NCBI GenBank assembly: GCA_910587455.1
Contig: CAJULK010000002.1
Coordinates: 1-64,000 of the forward strand
Source of the DNA: an uncultured Christensenellaceae bacterium
Lineage (GTDB): Bacteria > Bacillota > Clostridia > Christensenellales > Pumilibacteraceae
DNA length: 64,000 nucleotides
Direction of reading: 5' to 3'
Shown here: positions 42,356-51,287 of the stretch, piece after piece
How positions within the stretch are numbered: the first letter of the stretch is position 1
Layout: every line of letters begins with the position of its first letter
Program-made: the position numbers and the translations under genes
The notes under the pieces: generated by a model
Database searches by the model: none
The model's input: only the letters and a program-made list of their open reading frames with translations
What the model was told of the DNA's origin: nothing

Positions 42356-45300
42356 CTAAGCTGCGGGATGATCGAAAGTCGATACTGTTACGTTGCTTAT
42401 TACGGCATTGCAAAGCTGCGCACCGAAACAGAGGAAATAATCGGACGTTTCGTAAGTTGAGTCATAGCCCCAATCCACGCTTTTGTCATTCATCGTCATT
42501 CTGAATCCGACGCCTTTTATTCTTTCGACCTTGACTTTGTAGACGGTATCGACTACAAGATTGTCTGCGAACACGGTGTTTTCGTTTTTAACTTCGATAT
42601 TCGAACCTTGATTGTTGTTTATATCCCAGCCCGTCATACCGAACTCATTCTGTTTTACGAGGAAAGAACGTCCCTGAGTGGGATTGTTCCAGCATTTAAG
42701 AAACATACCGACAAGAGCGTTTTCCGCAAGCGTTTTGAATTGAACTTCAAACTCTATCGTCGCGTCTTTACCCCTTTCGATCATAAACGCGTCGCCTAAG
42801 GAAAGAGCAGAATTGTCTTTGATGTTATCGAACGGCCACGATCCGTTGTTGTTTTTGAACTCAAACGAATTGGTGGTTTCGTCTATGATAACGTTGTTGG
42901 GATAAAGCGCATAGAATTTGCGGTTGGTTTCCGCTTCCGCGAGCTTAGCGGTTATATAGCTGCCATCGGCTGTAGCGAACATTGCCGATACGGTAGCATG
43001 AGTGTTGTTAAGTCTCAATGCGGGTGCGGTATCGATGCCGTCAAAGCGCGTATCCACTTGCTCCATCCACGTGAGTTTGTCGTTTACGAAATAGTAGAAC
43101 TTATTGCCGCTGCGAAGCAGTCCGAGTTTTACGCCGGATTCGAAGTTGACTGCGGCAAGTTCGCTGCTGTTCCATACCTGCGAACGGTCCGTCGTCGCGC
43201 CCCAATCGTCGATACCTTCTTTAATGACGGTCTGCTTGTTTTTGCCCAACAACATTCCTCTGATAGCGCCATCGGCGGCAACGTTAGCAAGCGAAATTCC
43301 CGCCCAAACGTTACCGTCGTCATAGTCTCCGCGCTTGAACGTGGCTTCCGCATAATAGCTTTGACCGGAAACGTTTTTGAACACGGCAACCGCTCTTAAC
43401 GACGTGCTCTCGCCTTTGGAAGAAACCGTAGCGTCGGCCTTGGCAAGATTCGAATAGTCCCAATTTCCGTCGTCGCGCGACGTATCGATGACTATATCGT
43501 TAACTTTGAACATGCGCGCAGCCGTTATATCGCGGCCTGCGCATTTGACCGTGATCGTAACGTTACCCAGCCCGATCGCCGTTACAAGACCCGATTCCGA
43601 AACAGTTGCGACAGCGGTATCGGACGATTCGTAGCTCAACTCCACATCGGCGTCATACGAAAGTCTCGGGTTGATTTGAAGTTTGCCCGTGAGCCACATT
43701 TCGGATTCTTCGTTTGCGATGTCTATCGTAAGCGGCTCGACTACTTCGAACGTTTTGGTATCGGTGACTTCGCCGTCCTCGTTGCAGGTGACGGTCACGG
43801 TGAACGTGCCGGCCTTAACGGGCGTTACGAGACCGGAAGCGCTTACCGTCGCAATTCCTGCGTCCGAGCTCTTATAAGAAACTGTGTTGGTGTTTCCGAA
43901 CGAGAATCTGTGAGTTATTTGCATGGTGTCGCCGAGCTCGATGTATCTTTGCGAATTAGTGATCTGCACTCTGAGCGACGTGACTACGTTAATTTCGATC
44001 GACGCTGTTATATCGGCATTGACCGCGTCTTTCACGGTAATTGTAACCGTGCCGTCCGCCACAGGCGTTACAACGCCGTTTTTATCGACTGTCGCGATGT
44101 TGCTATCGGACGATTCGAACGTTACGCCGTGCGCCGTTTCGGAAGAGAACTCGTAAGCGATGATGATGGTGTCGCCGGGCCAAAGCTCGGTGTTCGTATT
44201 GGTTATAGTGAGCGTAGGAATCTCGGCTACATTTATCGTTTTTGTCGCTTTGATCGTTACGCCGCCAACTACGGCGGTAGCTTCTATGCGCGCTTTACCT
44301 GGCGCTACGGCGGTCACTACGCCCTCGGCGGTGACGGTAGCTACTGCGGGATCGAGCGAAACGTAAGTCACTTGAGCCGTCGTAGAAGTTTTGCCGAATA
44401 CGTGTTCGAGAGCGAGCGTATCTTTTACTTCCATATCCGATTTTTCGGTAGTTATCGCCAAAGTTTCGGAGAAGGTCTCAACGTCCGCATCGGAAACGTA
44501 ATCGAAGTTGGAGATGTGGAAAGACGAATACTCGCCCGCGATCCAGATAAGGTACGAACCGACATAATCATAAGAAACCGCAGTCGTGCTTGCGCCTTTT
44601 TTGCCGATATCGAACGCATACTCTTCGCCGTCCACATACAGACGGAAGTACGATTCGTTCGCATCTTCGTTGACGGTACGGGTGATCTTTATACGGTGTT
44701 TGGCTGTGAGATCGTCGAATACAGGTTCGCTCGTCTCGTGCCAATTACTTACGGCACTGCCTTCCATGCCTTCGGGGAATCTCCAACGGAAGAATCTGCC
44801 GATAATGCTCGAGCCGTTTTCGGCTATCTCGGTAGAACGCCCGATACCGATCGTTTCCACTATATCCGCGCTGTCGTATCTCGAAAGGTTTACGGTAACG
44901 CCCTTAAAGCGCTGTCCGCCGCCGCCGAGCACGATACTGTCAACATCGAACTCGATAGAGAAGTTTTTCATGACCATGGCTTTGTCGCCTATGGAGTGAG
45001 CTTCGTGTTCTTTTGCAAACATATTGGCGTCTTTGAACGTGAAGTCGGAATCGTTCACGTATTCGACTTTATCATTGCCCGCATAGAACGATTTGCTGCA
45101 TTCGGGATTTGCGAGTATCTTATCGACTTCCGCACCGTCCGTCACAAGATCGAACTTCGATACTTTAACGGGCATATCGAACGTAACTACCGTGGGGATA
45201 GTGTCCACGCCGTCGTACTTTGTCGTGTAATCGACGTAATAAAGCACGTCGTCGATAAAGTAATAGTACTCGTTGCCGTTGCGAAGCATGGCGATTTTGA

Positions 45301-46330
45301 GTTCCTGACCGAGCGTGATCGCATTGAGTCCGCGTTTGCCCCATGTCTGCGATCTTTCGGTAATCGCGCCCCACGAATTGGGATTGTCGCGCACTATGAA
45401 CTTATTGAAATTATTTCCGTCTGTGGGACTGTTGTGAGAGTACGTGAAGAATCTTATGTCGTTGTCCGAAAGACCGGCGCCGAGTCCGAATCCCTGCCAC
45501 GCCCACGCGTTTTCGGTAAGCTCCCAATCGGTAAACACGGCTTCGACGTAGAACTTGCTTCCGCGGTAGCCTGCGGCGTACGCGGTCTGTATACCTTTGG
45601 AAAGTTCGGGATTTTCTGCCGTGATTTGAATGTACGGATCGGTTTCGTCGTCCTGCTTGGAGAAGTCCCAACTCTGCGAGCCGGCAGCCGTCATGTAAAT
45701 GCCCTTACGTACGTTCAGCTCTACCGTGCTCTTTTTGGTAGCGTCGGACTGAGAAGTCGCGGTGATCGTTACGGTGCCTTTGTTCTTGTATGTAACAACG
45801 CCCGTTTCGGACACATCGGCGACGTTTGTGTCGGACGACGCCCAATCGACCGCGTCGGACGCATTGTCGGGCGTAACGTTGACCGAAAGCTGCGTAGTTT
45901 CGCCCACCCAGCCCGTACGGTCTTCGGGATATCCGGCGATCTGTACGGTTTCGGGCGCAACGGCGGGTTCTACGGTTATCTTTATGGTAGCCGAGCAGTT
46001 TTCGTCGATATTGAGCGTAGCCTTTATTGTAGCTTCGCCCGCCGCAACGCCTTTTACGACGCCCTTATCGGACACCGTTGCGATATTCTCGTTGAGCGAC
46101 GTCCACGTAACGTCTTTTTGGCTCGTGCCGACGACCGTCGTTCTGAGCGTGACGGTCTTGGAAACTTGTATGGTTGTCGAGCCGACGGGAGTTATCTTGA
46201 TAGAATACTCGCTCGACGGCGGCGCAGGCGGATTGTTGCCGCCTCCCGTGCTGTCGTCACACGCCGCCATACACAGTACGACAAGCAGTGCCGTCAGAAC
46301 CAATAACATGGTTCTTAGTCTTTTCCTCAT
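42356..46330 (-). CDS. Giant lipoprotein with six Ig-like and duplicated lectin-like domains
   Basis: A 1,324-residue lipoprotein (lipobox CMAAC, C24). After a proline/glycine linker come two Big_2-type Ig domains (about 45-205), recognisable by repeated 'ATVS..G.V.....G..TI.AT' patterns. A module of about 440 residues follows, looking like two concanavalin-like beta-sandwiches (about 208-645). Four more Ig domains (about 650-965) and a second copy of the module (about 970-1320) complete it. The two modules share phrases such as WGAITERSQTWG and WGATTDRSQVWN, and YYYFIDDVLYY and FYYFVNDKLTW. No catalytic motif was found. It lies between transporter and GH36 genes, so it is a probable surface glycan-binding protein. 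Confidence 0.75.
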   Translation of the reverse strand: MRKRLRTMLLVLTALLVVLCMAACDDSTGGGNNPPAPPSSEYSIKITPVGSTTIQVSKTVTLRTTVVGTSQKDVTWTSLNENIATVSDKGVVKGVAAGEATIKATLNIDENCSATIKITVEPAVAPETVQIAGYPEDRTGWVGETTQLSVNVTPDNASDAVDWASSDTNVADVSETGVVTYKNKGTVTITATSQSDATKKSTVELNVRKGIYMTAAGSQSWDFSKQDDETDPYIQITAENPELSKGIQTAYAAGYRGSKFYVEAVFTDWELTENAWAWQGFGLGAGLSDNDIRFFTYSHNSPTDGNNFNKFIVRDNPNSWGAITERSQTWGKRGLNAITLGQELKIAMLRNGNEYYYFIDDVLYYVDYTTKYDGVDTIPTVVTFDMPVKVSKFDLVTDGAEVDKILANPECSKSFYAGNDKVEYVNDSDFTFKDANMFAKEHEAHSIGDKAMVMKNFSIEFDVDSIVLGGGGQRFKGVTVNLSRYDSADIVETIGIGRSTEIAENGSSIIGRFFRWRFPEGMEGSAVSNWHETSEPVFDDLTAKHRIKITRTVNEDANESYFRLYVDGEEYAFDIGKKGASTTAVSYDYVGSYLIWIAGEYSSFHISNFDYVSDADVETFSETLAITTEKSDMEVKDTLALEHVFGKTSTTAQVTYVSLDPAVATVTAEGVVTAVAPGKARIEATAVVGGVTIKATKTINVAEIPTLTITNTNTELWPGDTIIIAYEFSSETAHGVTFESSDSNIATVDKNGVVTPVADGTVTITVKDAVNADITASIEINVVTSLRVQITNSQRYIELGDTMQITHRFSFGNTNTVSYKSSDAGIATVSASGLVTPVKAGTFTVTVTCNEDGEVTDTKTFEVVEPLTIDIANEESEMWLTGKLQINPRLSYDADVELSYESSDTAVATVSESGLVTAIGLGNVTITVKCAGRDITAARMFKVNDIVIDTSRDDGNWDYSNLAKADATVSSKGESTSLRAVAVFKNVSGQSYYAEATFKRGDYDDGNVWAGISLANVAADGAIRGMLLGKNKQTVIKEGIDDWGATTDRSQVWNSSELAAVNFESGVKLGLLRSGNKFYYFVNDKLTWMEQVDTRFDGIDTAPALRLNNTHATVSAMFATADGSYITAKLAEAETNRKFYALYPNNVIIDETTNSFEFKNNNGSWPFDNIKDNSALSLGDAFMIERGKDATIEFEVQFKTLAENALVGMFLKCWNNPTQGRSFLVKQNEFGMTGWDINNNQGSNIEVKNENTVFADNLVVDTVYKVKVERIKGVGFRMTMNDKSVDWGYDSTYETSDYFLCFGAQLCNAVISNVTVSTFDHPAA

Positions 46331-46340
46331 ATTTGCCTCC

Positions 46341-47822
46341 TTATTTGTTTAACCGACTTGTGTCGGAAATTACCTCTTGTTTTTTTGACGGATCGAAAAG
46401 AATATTTTTCTCGCTCACCTCGTCGAAAAGATGGATATTGTCCGTATCTATCTCGACCTTGATCGAGCTGTGCGGCGCGACGGGCGTCTGCGACTTGACA
46501 GTGAGCGCGCCTATTTCGCTGTTTGCGTAAACTATAAACTCCGAACCGAGAATTTCCACAATGCCCGAATTTACGTCTATGGTGTTCTTTCCGTTCTTAT
46601 CGGCGATCTTAATGTTTTCCGGACGGACGCCGAGCTTCACGGGATGTCTGCCCGAAAGCGCCTCGGTGTACTTTTCCGCCATGTCGCGAAGCGTTTCCGC
46701 ATACTTCGATTTGTCTTCCTGCGGCTGTTTTTTCTTTTTTACGAACTTCTTTTTGATCCGCTCGAAAAAATTGTCCTTTTTAGGCTTTTCGAGCACGACG
46801 TTCTTTTTGTCCTGCTCGCTTCTGTACGCGCTAAGCGGGATCAAATAGTTTTTAAGCTCCGATATATCCGCCGTTTCGGCTCGTTCCAAAAGCTCGTTCA
46901 CCTCGCGGAGACGTTCGCTCATAAACTCGTCATGCCGCCGCTTAACCGATTGCGGCAGAGATATTTCGAACCCGTTTTCCAATACGAGCTTGCCGTCGTC
47001 GTACATGCAATCGAGAATGTTCATAGGCGGCGTACCTATAAACGTAGCTACGAAAAGCGTCGCGGGATTGCGGTATATGTCAAGCGGCGCGCCCGCCTGC
47101 TGAATGAAACCCTTGCTCATAACGACTATCTTGTTCGCCATGGTCATGGCTTCGGTTTGATCGTGCGTGACGTATATGGTGGTGGCGCCCACTTCTTCGT
47201 GTATTCTGACTATTTCGCTGCGCATCTGCACGCGCAGCTTTGCGTCGAGGTTGCTCAGCGGTTCGTCCATGAGAAACAGCTTCGCTTTTCTGACTATCGC
47301 CCTGCCCAGCGCCACGCGCTGCATTTGACCGCCCGAAAGCTGTTTGGGCTTGCGGTCGAGATACGGACCCAGATCGAGAATGTCCGCCGCTTCGAACACG
47401 CGTTTTTCTATCTCTTTTTTATCGGTCTTGCGTATTTTCAGCCCGAACGCGATATTGTCGTAAACGTTAAGCTGCGGGTACAGCGCATAGTTTTGAAAAA
47501 CCATGGCGATATCCCGATCCTTACTCGGCAGATAGTTGGAGAGCACTCCGTCTATATACAGTTTACCCGCCGAAATTTCTTCCAGCCCCGCAACCATGCG
47601 CAGTGTTGTGGACTTGCCGCAGCCGGACGGTCCGACAAGCGCCACGAAATCGTGCTTATCCACTTCGAGATTAAAGTCGTATACGGCTTGCACGTTGTTC
47701 TGATAAACCTTGTCGATATTGCGCAACGAAATAAAACTCGATACACTGTCGTCTACGATCTTTCTGTTGTTTTCTTTATAAATTTTTCGGGCGTCCTTGA
47801 CCGCCATTTCTTCGTTGTTCAT
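46341..47822 (-). CDS. Sugar ABC transporter ATPase (MsmX/UgpC type) with insertion
   Basis: The ATPase that energises the adjoining carbohydrate permeases. The nucleotide-binding domain is complete: Walker A GPSGCGKST, Q-loop YALYPQLNVYDNIAFGL, signature LSGGQMQR, Walker B LFLMDEP, and the switch His in THDQ. After TPPMNILDC the TOBE region is interrupted by roughly 130 extra residues, helical and then very lysine-rich, before KLGVRPENIKI resumes the family pattern. At 493 residues it is about 120 longer than usual. Many Bacillota share one MsmX ATPase among transporters; here a dedicated one lies in the locus. Confidence 0.92.
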   Translation of the reverse strand: MNNEEMAVKDARKIYKENNRKIVDDSVSSFISLRNIDKVYQNNVQAVYDFNLEVDKHDFVALVGPSGCGKSTTLRMVAGLEEISAGKLYIDGVLSNYLPSKDRDIAMVFQNYALYPQLNVYDNIAFGLKIRKTDKKEIEKRVFEAADILDLGPYLDRKPKQLSGGQMQRVALGRAIVRKAKLFLMDEPLSNLDAKLRVQMRSEIVRIHEEVGATTIYVTHDQTEAMTMANKIVVMSKGFIQQAGAPLDIYRNPATLFVATFIGTPPMNILDCMYDDGKLVLENGFEISLPQSVKRRHDEFMSERLREVNELLERAETADISELKNYLIPLSAYRSEQDKKNVVLEKPKKDNFFERIKKKFVKKKKQPQEDKSKYAETLRDMAEKYTEALSGRHPVKLGVRPENIKIADKNGKNTIDVNSGIVEILGSEFIVYANSEIGALTVKSQTPVAPHSSIKVEIDTDNIHLFDEVSEKNILFDPSKKQEVISDTSRLNK

Positions 47823-47831
47823 TTTACCGCC

Positions 47832-48725
47832 TCACCTTTTTATGCCCGTGTTCGCCACGCCCTCGATTATCTTCGACTGCGCAACCATGTACACTATGAA
47901 TATCGGTATCATGGCGATCACCGCGCTCGCGAACGCAAGCGTCATAGACTCCGCCGCCTCGGTGTTGTCCGATATAACTTTAAGCCCGTACGCAAGCGTC
48001 CACGTGGTGCGCGGCGCGCTGCCTATAATGAGCTGCGCCCACTGCACGTCGTTCCATGCGCCCATAAACCCGAACAGCCCCTGCACGAACAGCGCCGACT
48101 TGCCGAGCGGCAACACCACTTTGAAAAAGATCTTAAGGTTGCTCGCGCCGTCCATGGACGCGTTTTCTATGAGGTCTTTGGGGATGCCGATAAAGAACTG
48201 CCTTATCAAATACACGCCGTACACGCCGCCGAGCGACGGGGCTATAAGCCCCATAAGCGACTTGTACAGTCCGAGCATGTTCATGTTTACAAGCTGCGGC
48301 GCAGTCGATACAACGCCGGGAATGACCATCGTGCCTATAAGGAAATAGAATATCTTGTTGCTGTACTTAAAATCGAGAAACACAAACGCATACGCCGCAA
48401 AAGCCGCGATCAGCAAGTACAAAAGAGTTCCGCCTATCGCGACTATGAGCGAGTTGAAAAGCCAATTCCATATGGGAAAATACTCGTTCGCGTTGCTGCT
48501 TACGAATTCGGTTTTGGAAAACAGATCTCTGTATCCGTTCCATGTAAACGCGGATACGGACGTGGGGAAAAGCGATTCGGGATGACCGGACAGATCGTTG
48601 TACGTACGCACCGAGCCGAACACGCCGTATACGAGCGGAAGCAAAAACAAAATACAAACCGCGAGAAGCACGACGAAAGCGATTATCTTACTTAGATTTT
48701 TTCCAATCCATGAACGCCCTGACAT
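47832..48725 (-). CDS. Carbohydrate ABC transporter permease, MalG-like
   Basis: A 297-residue inner-membrane permease of the CUT1 sugar type with six membrane helices and the cytoplasmic coupling motif MDGASNLKIFFKVVLPLGK. It pairs with the MalF-like protein encoded upstream, overlapping it by 38 bases. AAGGAGG precedes the ATG, and the ATPase gene follows. Confidence 0.93.
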   Translation of the reverse strand: MSGRSWIGKNLSKIIAFVVLLAVCILFLLPLVYGVFGSVRTYNDLSGHPESLFPTSVSAFTWNGYRDLFSKTEFVSSNANEYFPIWNWLFNSLIVAIGGTLLYLLIAAFAAYAFVFLDFKYSNKIFYFLIGTMVIPGVVSTAPQLVNMNMLGLYKSLMGLIAPSLGGVYGVYLIRQFFIGIPKDLIENASMDGASNLKIFFKVVLPLGKSALFVQGLFGFMGAWNDVQWAQLIIGSAPRTTWTLAYGLKVISDNTEAAESMTLAFASAVIAMIPIFIVYMVAQSKIIEGVANTGIKR

Positions 48726-49662
48726 GTTTGTCGCCTCCTTTACGCTCTTTCGTGACCGTCATTTGCACACCGCTTATAGCCGCTATTATTACGCCCAAAA
48801 CTATACCCATTGCCGCCACGAAGCCGTACGACCTGCTACTGCCCATGAGCATGTTCTGTATTCGGAATACCGCCGTCATTACCGCGTCCTGATCGGGCGT
48901 ATTCGACAGCAATATAAAGTTCTGTCCGTACAAATTCATATAGCCGCAGAGCGATGTGAATATGCACATGATGAGTTGGGGTTTGATGCCGGGCAGCGTT
49001 ACGTACTTGAATTTTTCCCAACGCGACGCGCCGTCCATACCCGAAGCCTCATACAGCCCCTTATCGACGTTTTCGAGTCCCGCGCAGAGGATTATGAAGT
49101 TTCCGCCTATCCCGCCCCATATGCAGAACAGTCCTACCATAAACCAGGCTGTGCCCGTGTTTCCGAACCAATCGACCGAAATATTGAAAAACGAATTTAT
49201 AAAGCCGTTGTTGTATGCAAACATTCTGAGCAGGATCAGTCCCGTGGAAGTTAGCGGAAATATACCGGGAAGATATATACATGCGCGGAAAATCTTATAG
49301 CCCGGGGGCTTTATGTTTATCAAAAGCGCGAGCCCGAGCGGAATGAGTATGCACAGCGGCACGATGATGATCGCAAACCTGACCGTGTACCAAACGCTCG
49401 ACCAAAAGTCTTTTATCATCACACGGTTGGTAAACACGGTTTTGAAATTGTCGAACCATACGAATTCACTCGGGAACATCGACTTCCCGTCGAACTTAGA
49501 CATCGACATAACGATGCCGAAGACCAACGGGAAGACGAAAAACATAAGAAAACAAATGGCGTAAGGTCCGAAAAAGAACAGCAGCGAACCCGTCTTTTTT
49601 GCTTTGCTCGTGCGCTTTTCCCGCTTGAACGCGTACTCTTCGAGTGTAATATTATCTTTCAT
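48688..49662 (-). CDS. Carbohydrate ABC transporter permease, MalF-like
   Basis: A 324-residue permease with a short basic N-terminus, six membrane helices and the coupling motif MDGASRWEKFKYVTLPGIK. The ATG at 49662 is preferred over an upstream TTG because AAGGGTG is correctly spaced. It is the partner of the MalG-like permease and is separated from the binding-protein gene by a hairpin at 49680-49710. Confidence 0.93.
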   Translation of the reverse strand: MKDNITLEEYAFKREKRTSKAKKTGSLLFFFGPYAICFLMFFVFPLVFGIVMSMSKFDGKSMFPSEFVWFDNFKTVFTNRVMIKDFWSSVWYTVRFAIIIVPLCILIPLGLALLINIKPPGYKIFRACIYLPGIFPLTSTGLILLRMFAYNNGFINSFFNISVDWFGNTGTAWFMVGLFCIWGGIGGNFIILCAGLENVDKGLYEASGMDGASRWEKFKYVTLPGIKPQLIMCIFTSLCGYMNLYGQNFILLSNTPDQDAVMTAVFRIQNMLMGSSRSYGFVAAMGIVLGVIIAAISGVQMTVTKERKGGDKHVRAFMDWKKSK

Positions 49663-49679
49663 AAAAGCACCCTTCAAGT

Positions 49680-49710
49680 AAAGCCGTGCCGCAACGCGTG
49701 CGGCGGCTTT
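49680..49710 (-). terminator. Hairpin between binding-protein and permease genes
   Basis: AAAGCCG and GCCGCA pair with TGCGGC and GGCTTT in a long GC-rich stem with one bulged base. Such hairpins after binding-protein genes often reduce read-through into permeases or protect upstream mRNA. The trailing T run is short. Confidence 0.65.
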
Positions 49711-49719
49711 GACGATCGT

Positions 49720-51225
49720 CTATGCGTACAGATCTATATAATCCACGCAACTGTCGTATTGCTCTTTAAGAATACTCTTTATAGAAGTTTTTTCGTACTG
49801 CTTAGCCATAGCCCGCTGTACACAGTTTTTGAAATACGAATCTACGTACGAATAATTGGGCGTGGGCGGAATTACTATATAGTTATCGCAGCTGCCCCAA
49901 TTCTTGATATAGGCGTCGTATGCGGGATCGCTGCGGTACTCTTCGGAATTTTCGACCGATTTGAGCGACGGCAGATGCCCGCGCTTAGCCCATTCCACGG
50001 ACGCGTTGTTTACCATCCAATCGGCAAACACCATCGCCGCGCACTGCTTCGTCCTCGACGTGACGGTGGACATAAGCATGTATGCGTGCCCCTCGCCCTT
50101 TATCTTATCGGCGCAGTCCTTGCTCTGATCTTTTGCGAACAAATTGCTAAGCGACATCGTCTGTATATTTGACGAACCGCCGTCGCCAGATAACATTCTG
50201 TCGTAATCGGTAAGATCGTTGGGATACTCCCACGGTCCGAGCAGTTTGAATATGGCGTTGCCGGCACGCATGGGAGCATTGCCTACGTCATAGTCCGATC
50301 CGTACGCTTTGGAAAGAGCGTATTTGTTTTCCGACGTTTCCGACGGCATTATAAAGTCTTTGAGCACTTGAAGTCCGTTTGCGACTTCAGTGGTATTCCA
50401 AGCGGGTTTACCGTCCGACGCGACAAAACTGCCGCCGTTCTGCGCCGCAGCGGTATAACCCAAAAATTCGTGCACCCACATATCGCCGTACGCAATGGGG
50501 AACGGATTGTCCCAACCGTTGCTCGGCGCTTTGCGCCATTCCGTAGCGGGATAGCCCGAACTGTTCTCGCCCCTTATCCAAAGATTGCCTGCTTTGGCAA
50601 GATCTATCGCGCTCTCGCACACCTCTACAAGCTCTTGATAGTTCGTGGGAACATCGAGATTGTTCTTTTCGAGTATATCGGCGCGGTAAACAACCATCGC
50701 CGAATGAACGTCCTGAGGCAGACCGTATAAGTGCCCGTTTACCGTTGCAGCACCGATAAGAGATTCGACGAAATCGTCTTTATCAAGAGCTACCCCTGCC
50801 TTTTCCATATACGGCTCGACGGACAATAGCCAATCTTTGGCTACATACTCCGCCGCGCGGCTTCCGTGCGAAAAGAACAACTCGGGCGCGTTCTTTTTGT
50901 CGAACTGCATAGTCGTCGTAAGAAGAGTTTCGAGATCGTAGCGGGAATGATGCGTAGTCGTGATCTTGATCATTCCCTTATACAGTTCGTTGAATTCGCT
51001 TATTATCGCATCCTGTGCTTTTGCGTCGTCACCCGTGGTGACCGACCACATGTTCAGTTCGACGTTGTTGTAAACAATTTGATTGTTGTCGTCGAATACG
51101 AGATCGCCGTCATCTACCGGCCCTACGGGCGGCAAAACAGCCCCCCCACCGTTATCGCAACCTGCGAAAACGCACGAAGAAACCACGCCCGCCAACGCAC
51201 AGCATAACGCTTTTTTGAATTTCAT
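49720..51225 (-). CDS. Sugar ABC transporter substrate-binding lipoprotein
   Basis: A 501-residue extracellular solute-binding protein (family 1 type). The lipobox VFAGC puts the lipidated cysteine at C23. The mature part has the two-lobed pattern: LNMWSVTTGDDAKAQDAIISEFNE near the start, then LYGLPQDVHSAMVVYRADIL and MRAGNAIFKLLGPWEYPND. It would capture oligosaccharides released by the lipid-anchored GH43 enzymes and hand them to the two permeases. Expression may exceed that of the permeases because of the intervening hairpin. Confidence 0.93.
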   Translation of the reverse strand: MKFKKALCCALAGVVSSCVFAGCDNGGGAVLPPVGPVDDGDLVFDDNNQIVYNNVELNMWSVTTGDDAKAQDAIISEFNELYKGMIKITTTHHSRYDLETLLTTTMQFDKKNAPELFFSHGSRAAEYVAKDWLLSVEPYMEKAGVALDKDDFVESLIGAATVNGHLYGLPQDVHSAMVVYRADILEKNNLDVPTNYQELVEVCESAIDLAKAGNLWIRGENSSGYPATEWRKAPSNGWDNPFPIAYGDMWVHEFLGYTAAAQNGGSFVASDGKPAWNTTEVANGLQVLKDFIMPSETSENKYALSKAYGSDYDVGNAPMRAGNAIFKLLGPWEYPNDLTDYDRMLSGDGGSSNIQTMSLSNLFAKDQSKDCADKIKGEGHAYMLMSTVTSRTKQCAAMVFADWMVNNASVEWAKRGHLPSLKSVENSEEYRSDPAYDAYIKNWGSCDNYIVIPPTPNYSYVDSYFKNCVQRAMAKQYEKTSIKSILKEQYDSCVDYIDLYA

Positions 51226-51287
51226 ACTTACCTCCGTTTTGTGTTTTATTTTATTGTGCGACTGCGCTTTTTACGCGCTTCCGCAAA

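Noticed and set aside
43676..46306. Long plus-strand open frame opposite the giant lipoprotein
   Set aside because: Its translation is rich in R, Y and F without domain features, as expected for an antisense shadow; the minus-strand frame has a signal peptide and Ig domains.
46431..48695. Long plus-strand open frame opposite the ABC ATPase and permease genes
   Set aside because: It crosses several well-supported genes and lacks any recognisable motif or ribosome binding site.
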